DNA from: CAZRIT01 sp964600225
GTDB lineage: Bacteria; Bacillota; Clostridia; Christensenellales; CAG-138
DNA length: 64,000 nucleotides
Direction of reading: 5' to 3'
Assembly (NCBI GenBank): GCA_964600225.1
Contig: CAZRIT010000005.1
Coordinates: 1 to 64,000, forward strand
Both the position numbers and the translations under genes were made by a program. Below the pieces are notes generated by a model. The model saw only the letters and a program-made list of their open reading frames with translations, was not told the origin of the DNA and did not search any database. Each line of letters begins with the position of its first letter. Within the stretch, counting starts at the first letter, position 1. Below are positions 24,941 through 32,348 of the stretch, piece by piece.

Positions 24941-25705
24941 TCAGAGCACGGGTTTTTGTATGGCCGCGGCGTTGACCTTGCCGCAGGCAGGGAACAGCTC
25001 CAATAGCTGCGAAAAATCGGTAATCACCGCATCGGGTACGTTTTCGGCGGTAAACTTGGGCGGCGCGGCGTCGGGATACGCCACGGCGATGGTGAATCCG
25101 AAGCCCACGTTCTTGGCGCCAATGATATCGCGCTGCAGGTTATCGCCCACAAACGCGCACTGCTCGGCGGGTACATCGAGCGTGCGCAGCGCCCGTAGGT
25201 AGATTTCGGGATGGGGCTTGCGGTAGCAGCAGACGGAAGACAGCTCGACGGACTTGAAGTAGTGCGTCAGATGATCGTTCTCCAGCCATTCGCCAATCTC
25301 GCGCGTGCCGATGAGATCGCTGATGATGCCCAGCGTGTACCCGCGCCGATCGAGCGCGTCGATGGTCTCCACGCCGTTGGGCACGATTTTGCGCTCGCCC
25401 TTGCAGCAGCGGTATTGATACGTCAGCTCCTCGGCGTTTTCAATCAGCCGTTCGTGCGGATAATCGTACGCCAGCCACTTGACCCACAGCTCCGCCTCGG
25501 GCGCTTCCCGCATGGTGGACAGCGCCCACTTGCGGTACTCGTCGTAGCGGCGGTCGAGCTGGGCATGGAACGCCTCGGGCTCCATATCCGTGCCGACAAT
25601 TTCCGCAATGCGCTTCTTGGCGGCGTACGAATACGCCTTGTCCTTGTGCACGATGCGGAAGGTGCCGCCCAGATCGGTAAAGATCGTGGTGATGTGCTCG
25701 TTCAT
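24941..25705 (-). CDS. HAD superfamily protein 1 (Asp+2 missing)
   Basis: This is a 254-residue HAD-fold protein with a helical cap. Motif I reads FTDLGGTF: the nucleophile Asp is present but the second Asp (normally DxD), the general acid/base of HAD phosphatases, is Gly. Motif II (IISD), the motif III Lys (YRKPHPEIY) and motif IV (VGDNLQRD) are intact. It is the third of three adjacent paralogs of similar length and nearly identical layout (YPHER, LELT-like helices). The gap to the next paralog is nine bases, so the genes are co-transcribed. Substrate unknown; probably a phosphorylated sugar or sugar acid. Confidence 0.8.
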   Translation of the reverse strand: MNEHITTIFTDLGGTFRIVHKDKAYSYAAKKRIAEIVGTDMEPEAFHAQLDRRYDEYRKWALSTMREAPEAELWVKWLAYDYPHERLIENAEELTYQYRCCKGERKIVPNGVETIDALDRRGYTLGIISDLIGTREIGEWLENDHLTHYFKSVELSSVCCYRKPHPEIYLRALRTLDVPAEQCAFVGDNLQRDIIGAKNVGFGFTIAVAYPDAAPPKFTAENVPDAVITDFSQLLELFPACGKVNAAAIQKPVL

Positions 25706-25714
25706 AAAAGCTCC

Positions 25715-26482
25715 TTACACGCGCCGAATGGCGGCTTCGTTGACGGTGGGATATTTGGGGAAGATCTCCTTGAGCTCCGCAAAGTCAAAGATGATGGCGT
25801 CGGGACGGTTCTCATCGTTGATTTTGGGCAGGAGTTTTTCCAGTTTCTCGGGCGTGGTGTAGAGCACAAACATCCCATAGCCCGCCTTGCGGGTGCCCTC
25901 GACGTCGCGGTTGAGGTTGTCGCCAATGTAGGCGCAGCGCTCGGGCGGGATGCCCACGCGCTCGCACGCCAGGAGCTGGAACGCGGGGTCGGGCTTGCGC
26001 AAACCCTCCACGCAGCTTAGCAGCACCGCCTTGAAGTACGGTGTCAGGTGATCCTCCTCCAGCCAGTTGGGGATTTCGATGGAGGTGACGAGGTTGCTGA
26101 TGATGCCGAGGATGTAGCCGTTATCGTACAGCTCGCGGATGGACTCGCGCCCATTCTTGGCCACGATGCGGCGGCCGTCCACGTTGCGGTACTCCACGGT
26201 GAGCTCCAGGGCGTTTTGGAGGATGCGCTCACGCGGATAATCGGGCGTGAGCCACTTGGTCCAAAGCTCCTCTTCGGGCGCTTCGCGCATCTTGTCAAAG
26301 CACCACTTGCGGTAGCCCTCGTAGCGGTAGTTGAGGAACTCGATGAACGCATCGGGGTCCTCGGTCGTGCCGCACAGCTCGGCAATGCGGCGCTTGGCCT
26401 GCTCCTGAAACGCCGCGTCCTTTTGCACATGGCGGAGCGTTCCGCCCAGATCGTAGAAAATTGCTTCAATTTCCTTTGTCAT
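25715..26482 (-). CDS. HAD superfamily protein 2 (Asp+2 missing)
   Basis: This 255-residue paralog of the neighbours on both sides has motif I FYDLGGTLRHV, again with Gly at the acid/base position. IISN, LRKPDPAFQ and IGDNLNRD supply motifs II to IV. The cap region (PEEELWTKWLTPDYPRERIL) closely parallels HAD 1. It is co-transcribed in the minus-strand unit starting at the oxidoreductase. Retention of all other motifs argues against decay. Confidence 0.8.
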   Translation of the reverse strand: MTKEIEAIFYDLGGTLRHVQKDAAFQEQAKRRIAELCGTTEDPDAFIEFLNYRYEGYRKWCFDKMREAPEEELWTKWLTPDYPRERILQNALELTVEYRNVDGRRIVAKNGRESIRELYDNGYILGIISNLVTSIEIPNWLEEDHLTPYFKAVLLSCVEGLRKPDPAFQLLACERVGIPPERCAYIGDNLNRDVEGTRKAGYGMFVLYTTPEKLEKLLPKINDENRPDAIIFDFAELKEIFPKYPTVNEAAIRRV

Positions 26483-26498
26483 AGTTTCCTCCGTTTGA

Positions 26499-27230
26499 TT
26501 ACCCGCGGGGCGGGAAAATTTCCAGCAGATCGCCGATGTTTTCGATCAGGCGATCGGGCTGTACCTTGGGCTGCTTGCCTTCGCGCTCCAAAGCGGCGGG
26601 GTCGTTGATGAGCACCATCAGGCCGTAGCCCGCTTCGATGGCGCCCTCGACGTCGCGGATGGGGTTATCGCCAATATAGGCGCAGTTTTCGGGCGCGGAT
26701 TCGATGCTGCGCGCGGCAAGCAGGTAGATCTCGGGATCGGGCTTGCGGATGCGCACCTTGGAGGAGAGGATGACGGACGAAAACAGGCTTGCCACTTGAT
26801 CGTGAATCATCCAATCGGGAATCTCGGTTTCGGTGATGGTGTTGGCGATGATGCCCAGCTTATAGCCGCGCCGATGCAGCTCGATGAGCGTGCTTTTCAC
26901 GTCAAAGCGCGGCTCGCGGCGGCCGTCATGATCGCGCCAGAGGCGCGTCAGCCGCCCCGCGTTGGCCGCGATGTGCTCGCTGGGATAATCGGGCAGGAGG
27001 TAGTGCGTCCAAAGCTCCATCTCCGATGCGTCCAGCAGCGTCGCCTTGGCCTTTTTGCGGTATGCCTTCCAGCGCGTGTTCAGCTTTTCAAAGAACGCAT
27101 CGTGCGGCTCCGTTGCGCCGACCAGTTCCATCAGGTCCTGCTCCGCCTTGTCTGCAAAGGCCTTGTCCTTGATTACGACGCGCAGCGTATTGCCCACGTC
27201 GAAAAAGATGGTGGTGATTTCCGATGACAT
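26499..27230 (-). CDS. HAD superfamily protein 3 (Asp+2 missing)
   Basis: The 243-residue protein is the most divergent of the three paralogs. Motif I is FFDVGNTLRVV, IIANT serves as motif II, IRKPDPEIY supplies the Lys and IGDNPIRD is motif IV. The cap again includes an LWTHYLLPDYPSEHI stretch shared with the others. It is the first HAD gene after the oxidoreductase, which ends its coding region 37 bases upstream, with GGAGG in between. Confidence 0.8.
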   Translation of the reverse strand: MSSEITTIFFDVGNTLRVVIKDKAFADKAEQDLMELVGATEPHDAFFEKLNTRWKAYRKKAKATLLDASEMELWTHYLLPDYPSEHIAANAGRLTRLWRDHDGRREPRFDVKSTLIELHRRGYKLGIIANTITETEIPDWMIHDQVASLFSSVILSSKVRIRKPDPEIYLLAARSIESAPENCAYIGDNPIRDVEGAIEAGYGLMVLINDPAALEREGKQPKVQPDRLIENIGDLLEIFPPRG

Positions 27231-27267
27231 GGCTGTACCTCCTTTTGATATTGGATGGGGAAACGTG

Positions 27268-28278
27268 CTACTCGATTTCCGTCAGCAGCACGGGACGATT
27301 TTCGTGCAGCGAGCGCGTCGCGGCAAGCGACGCCAGCATGGAGCGCAGGCATGCGTGGATATCCATCTCCACGGGCAGGTCCTCCTCCACGGCGCGGATG
27401 AACGCGGCGGTCTCCAGCATAAAGGCGTTGCCAAACCGCTCGGTAAACTTGGCGGCCTGCCGCTCGGCCGTGACGCCATCGACATTGCTGACCACCAGCG
27501 TGGACGCGGTATCGTTTTCGATGCGCGCACTGCCCAGCGAACCGAACACCTCCGCGCGGTGATCCAGCCCGTAGGACGCGCGGCGGGAACCGTCGATCAC
27601 GGCCAATGCGCCGTTATCGAGGCGGCAAACCACCACGGCCGTGTCCACATCGCCCGCCTCGCCGATGTAGCGTTCCACCAGCACCGCGCCCATGGCGTAG
27701 ACCGATTCGATGCGGTGGCCCGACAGGTATTCCGCCTGGTCAAAATCGTGAATGAGCATATCCAGCAGCATCCCGCCCGAATGCGGCACAAACGCGGGCG
27801 TGGGCGGCTCATGATCGCGCGAGCACACGCGCACCATCTGCACCTCGCCAACGGCGCCTGCGCGGACAGCCTCGTGCAGGGCGTGGAAGTTGTGGTCGAA
27901 ACGGCGGTTGTAGCCCACCTGGAACTTGACGGGATGCTTTTCCAGCGCCTGCATGACCATGCGCACGCGATCGACCGAAAGATCCACGGGCTTTTCGCAG
28001 AAGATCTGCTTGCCCGCCTCGATGGCCTCCAGCGCAATGGCCGCGTGCGTATCGGTGGAGGAGCAGATGAACACCGCCTCGATGCTTGGGTCGGCCAGAA
28101 TATCCCGATAATCGGTGGTGAAGCGATCCGTACCCGCGGCGCGAATCCACGCCATCGTCTCGTCGTTCGGCACGCGCGTGTGCGCGATGGCAGCAATGTG
28201 CGCGTTTGGGCACTGCATCAGTCCCAGCGTGCGCGCGTGTCCCATGCGCCCCGCGCCGATCAGGCCAACTCGTATCAT
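27268..28278 (-). CDS. Gfo/Idh/MocA-family oxidoreductase, inositol 2-dehydrogenase-like
   Basis: This 336-residue NAD(P)-dependent sugar/polyol dehydrogenase has the Rossmann motif GLIGAGRMG at the N-terminus, the family hallmark FCEKPVDLS, and FQVGYNRRFD plus GGMLLDMLIHDFDQAEYL (catalytic Asp/His region), a set closest to myo-inositol dehydrogenases (IolG). It is the first gene of the leftward unit with three HAD proteins and the permuted mutase. A strong promoter and a LacI-type operator lie upstream, shared with the divergent regulator. No other iol genes are nearby, so the substrate could be another cyclic polyol or sugar. Confidence 0.85.
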   Translation of the reverse strand: MIRVGLIGAGRMGHARTLGLMQCPNAHIAAIAHTRVPNDETMAWIRAAGTDRFTTDYRDILADPSIEAVFICSSTDTHAAIALEAIEAGKQIFCEKPVDLSVDRVRMVMQALEKHPVKFQVGYNRRFDHNFHALHEAVRAGAVGEVQMVRVCSRDHEPPTPAFVPHSGGMLLDMLIHDFDQAEYLSGHRIESVYAMGAVLVERYIGEAGDVDTAVVVCRLDNGALAVIDGSRRASYGLDHRAEVFGSLGSARIENDTASTLVVSNVDGVTAERQAAKFTERFGNAFMLETAAFIRAVEEDLPVEMDIHACLRSMLASLAATRSLHENRPVLLTEIE

Positions 28279-28439
28279 ATGGATGCGCTCCTTTCAGTGG
28301 CGGGCCAATGGCCGCAGCCGATGGGTTTTGTCGGTGAAGCGCCCGTGCACGGGCGGTACGGATGAAACATGCCGTCAAAAAACGGGCGTGTGACGGGTAT
28401 CTATGCAAGCAATGGAGCGGGCAAACGCGCGTCGATTCC

Positions 28440-28451
28440 GCAAACGTTTAC
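28440..28451. promoter_or_regulatory. LacI-type operator, left copy
   Basis: GCAAACGTTTAC is an almost perfect palindrome around a central CG, typical of LacI-family operators. It starts about 12 bases past the -10 of the leftward promoter, a repressing position. A near-identical site lies at 28598-28609. Confidence 0.75.
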
Positions 28452-28462
28452 GATTCAAAACC

Positions 28463-28491
28463 ATTGTAGCGTGCATGCCGCCGTTTGTCAA
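28463..28491 (-). promoter_or_regulatory. Promoter of the oxidoreductase-HAD-mutase unit
   Basis: On the minus strand TTGACA (28486-28491), 17 bases, TACAAT (28463-28468). Close to consensus and directly upstream of the left operator. Confidence 0.8.
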
Positions 28492-28558
28492 GAGAACGCC
28501 GCTTCTTTTTTCGATGGTTACGATGTAATACCAATACATTGGGATCGGGCGACAACAG

Positions 28559-28587
28559 TTGACAAAGTGCGGTGAGTATAGTAACAT
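28559..28587 (+). promoter_or_regulatory. Promoter of the LacI-PHP-PfkB unit
   Basis: TTGACA (28559-28564), 17 bases, TAACAT (28582-28587). The right operator begins 11 bases downstream, so the regulator probably represses itself. Confidence 0.7.
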
Positions 28588-28597
28588 AGACGAAAAT

Positions 28598-28609
28598 GGA
28601 AACGTTTAC
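28598..28609. promoter_or_regulatory. LacI-type operator, right copy
   Basis: GGAAACGTTTAC differs from the left copy in a single base. The two sites are 158 bases apart, compatible with DNA looping between the divergent promoters. Confidence 0.75.
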
Positions 28610-28679
28610 GAACGTAGGCATGCAGCGGCATGCCGCACAAATCCGAACCACAGCATACCAACCCACAAGGAGTCGAACA

Positions 28680-29705
28680 GTGAAGAGCGTTACGATCAAG
28701 GACATCGCCAAAGTTGCAAATGTATCCTACGCCACGGTGTCGCGCGCGCTTTCGGGCAGCCCCGAGATCGGCAAGGAAACGCGCGAGCGGGTGCTCAAAA
28801 TCTGCCGTGACATGGGCTACACCACCAACTATGTGGCGCGCTCCATGGTGATGAAATCCACCAAGCTCATCGGGCTTGTGGTGGCCAATATCGATAACCC
28901 CTTCATGTCGGAAATCGCCTTCCATATCGAAACGACCGCGCGCGAGCATGGCTATAACCTGATGCTGTGCAACAGCGCGCACGATCTGGACGTGGAAAAG
29001 CAGGTGTTCGAGCTGCTGGTCGGGCGGCAGGTGGACGGCATCATCATCGTGCCTTCGAGCGTGGAAACGTGCAGCGTGCTGCGCCCGTATCTGGATAAGG
29101 TGCCCACGGTGTTTGTCAGCGAAAACCTCAAGGACGCGGCCGAAAGCTATGTGGCGGTGGATAATTTCCGCGGCACCTGCATCGGCACGGAATATCTGTA
29201 CGGGCTGGGGCACCGCAATATCCTCTATTTCGGCCGCCGCAAATCCAGCACGACCCATCAATTACGCGCGGAGGGCTATGTTGCCTCGTGCGAAAAGTTT
29301 GGCATCAAGCCGCAGTTTTTCAACAGCAGCTTTACCTATTCGTCCATACGGCACGGCTATCACATGGCCAAGAGCCTGTTCCAAAAGCCGTTGGAGTGCA
29401 CGGCGATTTTCGCTGCGACGGACTCGCTGGCGCTGGGCATTATGGAGGCCGCGGACGAATGCGGCATCCGCATCCCCGAGGACGTTTCCCTGATGGGGTT
29501 TGACAACATCAAGTATGCGGGGCTGCCCAAGATCAATTTGACCACCATCGAGCAGCCGACGCCCGCCATGGCGTCGGTGGCGGTGGACGTGCTGCTGGAT
29601 AAAATGAAGAACGCCACCTGCGGCTACTCGCACCGCATCCTGCTGCCGACGCTTGTGGAGCGCAAGTCCTGCCGCAGGCTGGAAAGCGGGGAACGCAAAG
29701 CATGA
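28680..29705 (+). CDS. LacI-family transcriptional regulator
   Basis: The 341-residue protein starts with the LacI helix-turn-helix (VTIKDIAKVANVSYATVSRALSG) and the hinge region, followed by a periplasmic-binding-protein-like sensor domain (LIGLVVANIDNPFMSEI through VSLMGFDNIKYAGL). The start is GTG at 28680 with AAGGAG; the reading frame extends upstream but the HTH begins exactly here. It should control the divergent units through the two palindromes, with a carbohydrate or sugar phosphate as inducer. It overlaps the PHP gene by four bases (ATGA). Confidence 0.92.
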   Translation: MKSVTIKDIAKVANVSYATVSRALSGSPEIGKETRERVLKICRDMGYTTNYVARSMVMKSTKLIGLVVANIDNPFMSEIAFHIETTAREHGYNLMLCNSAHDLDVEKQVFELLVGRQVDGIIIVPSSVETCSVLRPYLDKVPTVFVSENLKDAAESYVAVDNFRGTCIGTEYLYGLGHRNILYFGRRKSSTTHQLRAEGYVASCEKFGIKPQFFNSSFTYSSIRHGYHMAKSLFQKPLECTAIFAATDSLALGIMEAADECGIRIPEDVSLMGFDNIKYAGLPKINLTTIEQPTPAMASVAVDVLLDKMKNATCGYSHRILLPTLVERKSCRRLESGERKA

Positions 29706-30445
29706 ACATCTACCGCTACGACCCGCATGTGCACACCTCCGAAACCAGCAAGTGCGGCTGGGTAACCGCCGCGCTGACCGTGGACCGCTACCACCGGAAT
29801 GGCTACGCGGGCATTGTGATTACGGATCATCTGCACCGCGGCTACATCGAATCGCTCGATTGCCGCGACGACTGGCAGGATTGCGTCACGCACTATTTAA
29901 GCGGCTATCGCGCCGCCTGCGAGCAGACAAAAAAGTACGATATGGACGTCATCCTCGGCGCGGAGCTGCGCTTTCCCGAGAACAACAACGACTACCTGGT
30001 GTACGGTATCGATGAAGCGTGGCTCAGGGACAACCCGTATATGACGGAGCTGGACCATCAGGCGTTCTTTGACCGTTTCGGCAACGATGTGCTCATCATC
30101 CACGCCCATCCGTTCCGCAACGGCAACGATGTGGTGTATCACGAGTGCGTGCACGGCGTGGAGGTTGTCAACTGCAACCCCCGCCACGAAAACCACAATG
30201 AACGCGCGCTGGAGCTGTGCCGTCAGTTCCCAAGGCTCAGCTACCGTACATGCGGCTCCGATGCGCACCGCGACGGCGACGAGGCGCGCGCGGCGGTATG
30301 CTTCCATGAGCGCCTGCGCGATTCGTACGCGTTCAAGGCTGCGGTGGAAGCGGGCAATTTTACGTTGGAATGTGCGGAATATGCCGCATTGCTAAAAGAA
30401 AACGATCAATTAACGGAGGAATGGAAGCATGGCAACCAAATTTGA
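29702..30445 (+). CDS. PHP-domain metal-dependent hydrolase
   Basis: The 247-residue protein has the PHP signature set: YDPHVHTSE (H-x-H), ITDHLHRG (Asp-His), GAELRFPE (Glu), IIHAHPFRN (His) and CGSDAHRDGD (Asp-x-His), enough for a trinuclear metal site. Stand-alone PHP proteins are usually phosphoesterases. It is translationally coupled to the LacI gene upstream and overlaps the kinase gene downstream by 17 bases, so it belongs to the same carbohydrate unit. Substrate unknown. Confidence 0.85.
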   Translation: MNIYRYDPHVHTSETSKCGWVTAALTVDRYHRNGYAGIVITDHLHRGYIESLDCRDDWQDCVTHYLSGYRAACEQTKKYDMDVILGAELRFPENNNDYLVYGIDEAWLRDNPYMTELDHQAFFDRFGNDVLIIHAHPFRNGNDVVYHECVHGVEVVNCNPRHENHNERALELCRQFPRLSYRTCGSDAHRDGDEARAAVCFHERLRDSYAFKAAVEAGNFTLECAEYAALLKENDQLTEEWKHGNQI

Positions 30446-31316
30446 CACCTGTATCCTCGGCCAGCCCTCGCTGGACATCAACACCGATTTTGGCGGCACG
30501 GAACAGCGCATGCTGGGCGGCGCGGTCATCTTTTCGGGCTATGCCGCGGGCAATATCGGCCACAAGGTCGCGGTGGTGCCCAAGGCCAAGATGAGCGAGG
30601 TGGATATGGTGGAAGCCTTCCGCCCGTGCAAGAACGTGACGGTATTCCCGCTGGACAGCACCCACAGCACCTCGATCTCCAACGTTTACCACACGGCCGA
30701 TCGGGAGCGCCGCACCTGCCGCGCCATCAGCCGCATCGATGGCTATCGCATCGATGAGCTGCCCGATGTGGACGCCGCCATCTACCATGTGGCGGGCCTG
30801 GTGCACGGGGATCTGGGTAATGATATCATTGAGTACGCCTCCAAAAAGGCTATGGCCGCCGTGGATGTGCAGTGCCTGCTGCGCTGCGTGCAGCCCGACG
30901 GGCAGATGCAGTTCTACGATTGGAAGGAGAAGCGTACATATTTACCCATGATCCGTTTCCTCAAGACCGACGCGGCCGAGGCGGAGATTCTCACGGGCCT
31001 GACCGATCGCGCCGCCGCCGCCAAGCAGCTTTACGATTGGGGCGCGCAGGAGATCATGATTACCCACAACTCCGAGGTGCTGGCCTACGACGGCAAAACC
31101 GTCTATACCGCGCCTCTCAAGCCCCGCAACCTCTCGGGCCGCACGGGCCGCGGCGATACGTGCTTCTCGGGCTACATCACCGAGCGCCTCACAAACGATA
31201 TCCCGACCGCGCTGACCTTTGCCGCGGCGCTGGTATCGCTCAAAATGGAAACGCCCGGGCCATTCAGCGGTACGCGCGCGGATGTGGAAGCCTACATCAA
31301 GGCGTTCTACGCATAA
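30429..31316 (+). CDS. PfkB-family carbohydrate kinase
   Basis: The 295-residue protein is a ribokinase/PfkB-family kinase. The C-terminal GRTGRGDTCFSGY supplies the anion hole and catalytic Asp (usual G-A-G-D pattern with Arg for Ala), and FLKTDAAEAEILTG is the family segment before it. AGGAGG-like GGAGGAATGG overlaps the PHP gene end. It closes the rightward LacI unit; a hairpin follows. It would phosphorylate the sugar that enters this pathway. Confidence 0.85.
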   Translation: MATKFDTCILGQPSLDINTDFGGTEQRMLGGAVIFSGYAAGNIGHKVAVVPKAKMSEVDMVEAFRPCKNVTVFPLDSTHSTSISNVYHTADRERRTCRAISRIDGYRIDELPDVDAAIYHVAGLVHGDLGNDIIEYASKKAMAAVDVQCLLRCVQPDGQMQFYDWKEKRTYLPMIRFLKTDAAEAEILTGLTDRAAAAKQLYDWGAQEIMITHNSEVLAYDGKTVYTAPLKPRNLSGRTGRGDTCFSGYITERLTNDIPTALTFAAALVSLKMETPGPFSGTRADVEAYIKAFYA

Positions 31317-31329
31317 CAGATCGATGTAA

Positions 31330-31349
31330 ACGGGCGCGCGGACGCCCGT
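31330..31349 (+). terminator. Hairpin after the PfkB gene
   Basis: ACGGGCG (31330-31336), loop CGCGGA, CGCCCGT (31343-31349), 14 bases past the stop codon. A weak tail follows (GCATGAAAAAG), so termination may be partial. Confidence 0.5.
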
Positions 31350-31382
31350 GCATGAAAAAGACCTGACGGAACCGACTGCCTG

Positions 31383-31409
31383 GAGGTACGGCGCAACGCG
31401 CCGCACCTC
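31383..31409 (+). promoter_or_regulatory. Leader hairpin before mgtC-like gene
   Basis: GAGGT-A-CGGCGC, loop AAC, GCGCCG-C-ACCTC form a stem with one mismatch, ending about 15 bases before the AGGAGG of the next gene. It may be a small attenuator. The leader is too short for a full Mg2+ M-box. Confidence 0.45.
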
Positions 31410-31438
31410 TTTGAACATATTGCTAGGAGGTAGAGAGT

Positions 31439-32143
31439 ATGATCCAGGATTGGGTTACGGCGGCAGGGTTGATGGAACTGAGCGATGTGACGGTGGCCGT
31501 GCGGCTGCTGATGGCGTTCCTGTTTGGCGGGCTGTTGGGGCTGGAGCGCACCAGAAAGCAGCGCCCCGCAGGGCTACGCACCTACATGCTGGTTGCAATC
31601 GGCGCAACGGTGGCCATGATGACGGGCGAGTTTGCCAGCAAAATCCTCGACGGCACGCGCGTGGACGCCACACGCATTGCCAGCCAGGTGGTCAGCGGCA
31701 TCGGTTTCATCGGCGCGGGCACGATCATGGTGACGCGCTTCCGCCGCGTCAAAGGGCTCACCACCGCGGCGGGCCTGTGGGCCGCGGCCTGCATGGGCCT
31801 TGCCATCGGCATCGGCTTCTATACCTGCGCCATCGTGATGCTGCTATTGTCGCTTGTGACCATGACGTTTGCCGATAAAATGGAGATGCGCTACACCTCC
31901 AAGCTGCGCCGCATGCACCTGTACATGGTGTTTGAGGGGCTCCCGCAGCTTCGGCCGTTTTTGGATACGGTGCGCGGCGAAAAGTTCGATATCTCCGATG
32001 TGGAGATCAACGGCTCGGTGGATGGGCATGGCATCAGCCTCTTGTGCACGGTGAAGATGCCGCAGGGCTGGACGCACGAAAGCACCATGAAGCACCTTTC
32101 GGCGTTCGAAGGCGTCATGTTCATCGAGGAAGTGCTCGAGTAA
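31439..32143 (+). CDS. MgtC/SapB-family membrane protein
   Basis: The 234-residue protein has four N-terminal membrane helices with the family signature LLGLERTRKQRPAGLRTYMLV and SGIGFIGAGTIM, then a cytoplasmic ACT-like domain (about 155-234). Members affect growth at low Mg2+ and ATP synthase or transport regulation. AGGAGG eight bases ahead of the ATG. It stands alone between the carbohydrate locus and the surface protein. Confidence 0.88.
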   Translation: MIQDWVTAAGLMELSDVTVAVRLLMAFLFGGLLGLERTRKQRPAGLRTYMLVAIGATVAMMTGEFASKILDGTRVDATRIASQVVSGIGFIGAGTIMVTRFRRVKGLTTAAGLWAAACMGLAIGIGFYTCAIVMLLLSLVTMTFADKMEMRYTSKLRRMHLYMVFEGLPQLRPFLDTVRGEKFDISDVEINGSVDGHGISLLCTVKMPQGWTHESTMKHLSAFEGVMFIEEVLE

Positions 32144-32239
32144 CGGGGACGGGGACGGAGACGGGGACGAGAGGACGGTTGTACCTTTCTTTAGAATGAC
32201 AAACGGTAAGCGCATCTCGATGACAGGATATCTTATGAA

Positions 32240-32272
32240 GTTTTTCTGCCTACTCTTTTTTCAAAAAGAGTA
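32240..32272. repeat. Palindromic repeat (family B)
   Basis: CCTACTCTTTTTT followed by a short loop and AAAAAGAGTAGG. Related palindromes lie at about 36419-36450, 47162-47192, 48931-48959, 48998-49016 and 49590-49615, most followed or preceded by AGAAAC-like bases. They sit just outside gene ends and probably act as bidirectional terminators. Confidence 0.65.
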
Positions 32273-32304
32273 GGGAAAAAACAAAAATAAAAAGCAAAGC
32301 AAAA

Positions 32305-32328
32305 GGGCTGTGAACACTGTCACAGCCC
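32305..32328. terminator. Terminator of the surface-protein gene
   Basis: GGGCTGTGA (32305-32313), loop ACACTG, TCACAGCCC (32320-32328). Read on the minus strand it follows the surface-protein stop by 20 bases and is succeeded by TTTTGCTTTGC. Confidence 0.7.
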
Positions 32329-32348
32329 ATTTTGTGTCTGTCTCCCGT

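Noticed and set aside
31317..31438. Mg2+ M-box riboswitch ahead of the MgtC-like gene
   Set aside because: The leader is only about 120 bases and lacks M-box core sequences; only two simple hairpins are seen.
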